Shown: piece after piece, positions 1 through 64,000 of the stretch | Layout of the letters: every line of letters begins with the position of its first letter | Numbering within the stretch: the first letter of the stretch is position 1 | Source of the DNA: Crocodylus rhombifer | Lineage: Eukaryota > Chordata > Crocodylia > Crocodylidae | Assembly: GCA_038503035.1 (NCBI GenBank) | Contig: JAVSML010024699.1 | Coordinates: forward strand, 1-64,000 | Direction of reading: 5' to 3' | DNA length: 64,000 bases | Notes under the pieces: model-generated | The model's database searches: none | The model's input: the letters and a program-made list of their open reading frames with translations, nothing else | Told to the model about the DNA's origin: nothing | Made by a program: the position numbers and the translations under genes

Positions 1-59823
<59,823 letters not shown>

Positions 59824-60892
59824 GAACAGAAGTTTTGCATGGACATTATTTCTTTCAAACTGCAGAAAGCATAAAAGTTACAGTATAATAGAGGTTCTCT
59901 ATATTAATTTATAAGCTTCTGTGTGGAAGGATTTTTATCCTGCATCAGCACCACCTTTTTATGTGAATAATCTTTCTACTTTTAACTGTGAACTGTTGCT
60001 TTTTATTTAGCTATTAAAAGGCTGGTGTTCTAGTGTTCTACAACTCTTGTTTTGGATATACAATGTGCTGCTGCTTAATACTGCCATTTTAACTTGGAAG
60101 GAGAACTTTTGGAAGATGTACTATTAACTGTTTTTTAAAACATTTCAGTTTTCCTAAAAAGAGAAAAAATTGCACATTAATCTAAAATGTGTGTTTCTTA
60201 CTCCCTGTTTCTTCCTTTCATCATGTCCTCCACTTAACTTTTATATTTGTAGGGTGTGGGGATGGAAAGCCCAACAACATTTACAGCCAGTTTGCTTGAC
60301 TTTAACACCATATTTATAAATGAAAAAGTGAGTGCCTTTTGCAGAAGAGGGTGTGGTTGAATTGAATGATCCTGTTGAAATTAAAAGACGCTACCTCTGT
60401 TTCACTTAAACTATCTGCATGCTGGTCCTTGCTAGTGGCACTTGCCTCTGGTTTTTTTCTGTGGTTTAAGACATTTGATAATGAGTCATTATTGTACAAA
60501 GAGTTTTCACGTCAGTATGGTGGGTATTGATACATAATACTTAATCAGCTTTGTTTTTCATTGGACCATGATTTATTTGAAAATCTATTGAAACCTACCC
60601 ACTGTCACGCTTCATTATTTCAACACATCTCAGGTAAAAGATCACATGAATTGTGGAGTTTGCAAAGACACATGCAAAATGCTAAATACTGCAGAGTAGT
60701 ATTGTATAGCTATCAATTGTCGTCTGTGCATAGCAAATGGTTTTCTGCTATTAGATCCTAGTTTGTTTATTTCCTCTACTTGAAGATTTTAAAAAAGGAA
60801 GCAAAGTTTCTTGCAATGAGAACTTTAAAACTTATATGAGGGAACAAGACCCATTCTTCTGTTCGGAAAAGCATGTAAAATTAATGGTGCAA

Positions 60893-60950
60893 TGTGTGTG
60901 TGCGTGTGTGTGTGTGCGTGTGTGTGTATATATACTGTATGTATATATAT
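60893..60950. repeat. Compound (TG)n/(CGTG)n/(TA)n microsatellite in 3' UTR
   Basis: Alternating purine-pyrimidine tract with CG interruptions (TGTGTGTGTGCGTGTGTGTG) passing into TATATATA. It would lie in the mRNA. Confidence 0.92.
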
Positions 60951-61008
60951 TAATACTATTTTTCCTTAATCTTTTAAGATGTAGTAAAATTTTAAAGGAT
61001 TTTTTACA

Positions 61009-61014
61009 AATAAA
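61009..61014 (+). promoter_or_regulatory. Candidate polyadenylation signal (proximal)
   Basis: AATAAA in CAAATAAACTCTTG, followed by TTGCTTGTTGCATCTTTTT. About 1.2 kb after the stop. Confidence 0.5.
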
Positions 61015-61083
61015 CTCTTGCTTGTTGCATCTTTTTCATTACTACTTCATTTCTCATCACCTTCACATTTTCTGTCCCACAAA

Positions 61084-61089
61084 AATAAA
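61084..61089 (+). promoter_or_regulatory. Candidate polyadenylation signal (distal)
   Basis: AATAAA followed within 10-30 bases by TTTTGTATGTTTGT and GGGGGTTGTTG, a good GU-rich downstream element. Preferred end of the DAPK1 mRNA. Confidence 0.6.
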
Positions 61090-62375
61090 GTCACTTTTGT
61101 ATGTTTGTACAGGGGGTTGTTGATTTTAGACTTGCAAGTCTTGCTTGTCGTGGTATTGAGCTGTTCCTGTAAGTTCTGAATACCTTCCAGTCAACTCCAC
61201 TCCAACCCCACTGCAGTAGGAGTGTGGGGCTTGGGACATCTTGCAGTCTGATTTTGTAAAATAACTAAAACTCTGAGGAAGGGAATGTATTTCTGTTTTC
61301 TCACCTGTGGGCTCCATACAATAGATGAGGTCTGCTTTTCTTTTTCTTTTAAAAAAACAAGCCAGAGGAGTAGAGCGAAACAACTTTTCCTTTTATCTGC
61401 ACATACAGAGAATAAAACAGAAAATGGTGGGTCTGCCATCAAGAGCAGCATCCCAACATGACTGAGTTTCCTCCAGCTGGCAGATGGGGAGCTCTAATAA
61501 CAACTGATTGACCTTTATATTAATGGGTGTAGTTTTTTCTAAATTCACTGTTCATTACTGGATGAGTTGGAGTTCTAGGACTTAGAAACAACCAGCAGTC
61601 TTAACAAGAATTTTTAAAATGTATCTTTGCACTATAGAATTATCTTTGTTAAATTCTATATTATAAAAAGCTTGAACACCTAATGGTGTATTTACAGAAT
61701 GGTATTTAATGCAAGTTTCTAAGATAAGTGGCTAATGGTCACAGTGGTTAGAGGCTTAGGCTTTGCCTATAGATAAAAGGGTTTGCCAGTAGAGATAGTG
61801 TTGTAAACCCCTCGAGTAGGAATCCATCTTATAGTAGCAAGAGTGCCTTATTCCCTTATATTTAAATCATTCCTGAAGAGAATGAGCAATACCAGCAAAA
61901 GGCTTTTTGGCCAATATAACTGTGCCTACCCCAGTGCTTTTGAAAGCATGGTTTTGACACTTAGGACTGTGCTTTTTTTTTGCTTTTGCTTTCAACCTTT
62001 TTGGATCCACATACCCCTGGCAACCAGATGCCAAGCAGGGGAGAGGGGTGGCATGTGGCCACTGCATGCAACCTTCCCCTGCCTTCTGCATCTGGCCAGG
62101 CAGGGAGCACTTGTGCAGCAGCACAGGATGGTACACAGAGGCGCAGGATGGTGTGTGGTGGCCCCTAGCTGTGTTAGCAAAACCTTTTAAAAGTACAGCA
62201 AATGTTGGACTCTAGGCAAGGCTTTTCAAAACTGCTACTAAACTCAGCACAACCATAATTAATGAAGATAAAAGTACTTTCATGTGAGAGAGCCATGTAC
62301 ATGATGCCTGATTTTCTGCCAGTAGGATGAGTCCCTCAATGAGGTGTAGCCCTGCCTTAAAACAGTGCATATTCT

Positions 62376-62493
62376 TTGTTCTCCATTGCCACACCAACAG
62401 ATTTCCCACACCATCAGATTTTATTATTTTATATATATATATGTTAGGAGCCTCAACTCTAGACATCCATTTTCAAATCTGTTGGTGTGGCAA
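62376..62493. repeat. Small inverted repeat around ATCTGTTGGTGTGGCAATGG
   Basis: CCATTGCCACACCAACAGAT at 62382 and its exact inverse ATCTGTTGGTGTGGCAATGG near 62478 are perfect 20-bp arms separated by about 75 bases with a (TA)n tract. It looks like a mini-MITE or a transposon end pair. Confidence 0.7.
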
Positions 62494-62655
62494 TGGTATA
62501 TAAAATATATATATCTTCCTATTCCCTTCCCTCCCTGTTCCTATTCTCTGGTATTGATTGCAATACCATTCACCCATTTATGAGGTTCTCACACCTCTTG
62601 TATTGAGCCTCTTCGGCATGTACCCACTTTCCTTGACTTCATTGACAATATCCTC

Positions 62656-63474
62656 TAGAGCCATGTGAAACGGCATCATTCCGCTTCGACTTCCATTTCA
62701 AAGGAATGGTGTTTCATTTAGAGTTTGGTTTCGTTTTGAAATCACTGTTCTGTTTCATTTCGTCAAAACTGTTGCTGTTTCACTGTTTTGCCGATAGGGT
62801 ATAGTGGGGAATCATAAAATGCAGCAGGCAGGTAGATTAGGGGCTTGCCCGTACCCCCAAGAGGGCTGCAGGAGCTGCACCCCCAATCTGCCTGCCGGAT
62901 GACAGGAGCCAGGTGCTGCCACCTGGGACTGGCACCAGAAAGATCAGTGCTACTGCTGGGACCAGGTGGCAGCATCTGGGTCCTGTCATCCAGCAGGCAG
63001 ATCAGGGGTATGCATCCCTGGGAGGACTACAGGACACCCCCACAGCCCTCCCCAGGGTGCAGGTGAACCCTCAATGTGCCTGCTGGATGAGAGGAGCCAG
63101 GTGCTACCGGCTGGGACTGGGCAGATCGGTGCTGCTGCCTCCAGAAGGGCTGCAGGGGCTGTGCTGGAGTCCTCTCAGGGGTGTATGCCTCCGATCTGTG
63201 CGTAGGATGACAGGAGCCACATGCTGTCTGGGGCCAGTGGCAGCACAAATCTTCCCAGTCTGTCATCTGGCAGGCAGATCAGGGACACCTGAAGCCAGTA
63301 AGCCTGGCTTCAAAACTCAAAACGTTTTGAAACTTTTGAAATGTTTTGAGTTCCCTTGTTTTGTTTTGAAGCTGTTCAAAGGCTTTTGTTTCGTGTCGAC
63401 TTAACTGTTTCGAGCTTGAAACGCATTGAAACAGCTTCGAAACGAAACACCAGGGAAAATTTCTCACAGCCCTA
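62656..63474. mobile_element. hAT-like nonautonomous element, 819 bp, with 8-bp target duplication
   Basis: Ends TAGAGCCATGTGAAAC and the inverse of TAGGGCTGTGAGAAAT are inverted. Flanks ATATCCTC (62648-62655) and GTATCCTC (63475-63482) match at 7 of 8. Subterminal TTTCGTTT/GAAACG words repeat many times. The centre holds several degenerate ~90-bp units with CAGGCAGATCAGGGG and GATGACAGGAGCCA(G/C). Related in design to 24369-25196. Confidence 0.88.
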
Positions 63475-64000
63475 GTATCCTCAAATGTCTACATCAGAGA
63501 CCACTTCAGTTGCCCTAGGGATCAAGAGGACTTGTGTATATAAGCGTAACTAAATGTTACATGCCTAACGCACTCTTAGATCTAGGCTATTTTATACCAA
63601 TGACTTGCTTTTATTCCCCTTGTCGTCTTTCTATGTGTTTTGTCCTTTTTATCCTTGGATTGTTTGTTCTACATTTCTACCACTAATGGATCTTTCTTAA
63701 GCATTTAAAACGAGCTTAGCCCATAGTAAGAATGTTTGTTAAAAAAAAAAATAATATTCAGGCACCAAAGTGTTCCAATTTCCAGAAGTACTGAGCATCC
63801 AGTAATGGTCAGCAAAACCATCGTGTGCTCACACTTCTAAAAATTTGGGATACTTGCCTGTGCTAAACCCTCTTTCTTATTAGTGCCACTCCTAGTTTTA
63901 TATCTCTTGCTACACAGATGGTATTTCAGAATCAAGTAACAGTGGGAAAGGGCTTTCCTACCCCATAATTAGGGACCTACTTCAATTGCAGTGAGACAAA

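Larger units (their letters stand above)
59824..61110 (+). other. DAPK1 3' UTR (approximate end)
   Basis: AT-rich non-coding sequence after the stop, with a purine/pyrimidine repeat at 60893-60950 and two AATAAA signals. The 3' end is inferred from the second signal plus a GT/T-rich downstream element. No coding potential. Confidence 0.7.
61111..64000. other. Intergenic region downstream of DAPK1
   Basis: Apart from a hAT element (62656-63474), a small palindromic unit near 62360-62490 and a GC-rich patch at 61990-62170, nothing is recognised. No exon of a neighbouring gene was seen. Confidence 0.7.

Overview
The window is nuclear DNA of a sauropsid, most likely a crocodilian. It carries CR1 LINEs, many hAT-type and foldback (MITE-like) elements, (CA)n tracts and one widely spaced vertebrate gene. 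That gene, on the + strand, is DAPK1 (death-associated protein kinase 1). I assigned it by comparing translated exons with the remembered human protein; no search was run.

Layout: 450-671 is an N-terminal kinase exon (human residues ~21-95). An 11.5 kb intron-like stretch follows, containing a 766-base run of N (10861-11626). No exon for residues ~96-276 (the catalytic core) could be found in it. From 12156 the gene is complete to its stop at 59823: autoregulatory/calmodulin-binding exons (12156-12245, 12998-13090), a linker exon (17032-17151), eight exons covering nine ankyrin repeats up to the ROC boundary (18907-35071), ROC GTPase exons (37783-53363), COR-like exons (56764 onward) and a large last exon with the death domain (58591-59823). 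All visible introns are GT-AG and every exon phase joins without a frameshift. The 3' UTR runs to about 61.1 kb, with two AATAAA signals. The rest to 64000 is intergenic.

Introns are rich in mobile DNA: a 5'-truncated CR1 with a 379-codon open RT frame (19951-21325), a near full-length antisense CR1 of ~4.5 kb (45521-49990), a mid-ORF2 CR1 piece (35965-36320), several short CR1 3' ends, hAT-like elements with visible 8-bp target duplications (8232-8578, 24369-25196, 28247-28917, 55427-56116, 62656-63474), foldback MITEs in related sets, a TA-flanked mariner/Tigger-like element (52199-52433) and one MIR-like SINE.

The most interesting gene-level observations are: a 39-base, phase-compatible candidate microexon in the ROC-domain intron (42954-42992) with a TGC next to its 3' splice site; a stop codon embedded in a consensus splice donor; an in-frame 14-bp direct duplication in the last exon; and the missing kinase-core exons. 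No second protein-coding gene, RNA gene or CRISPR was seen.
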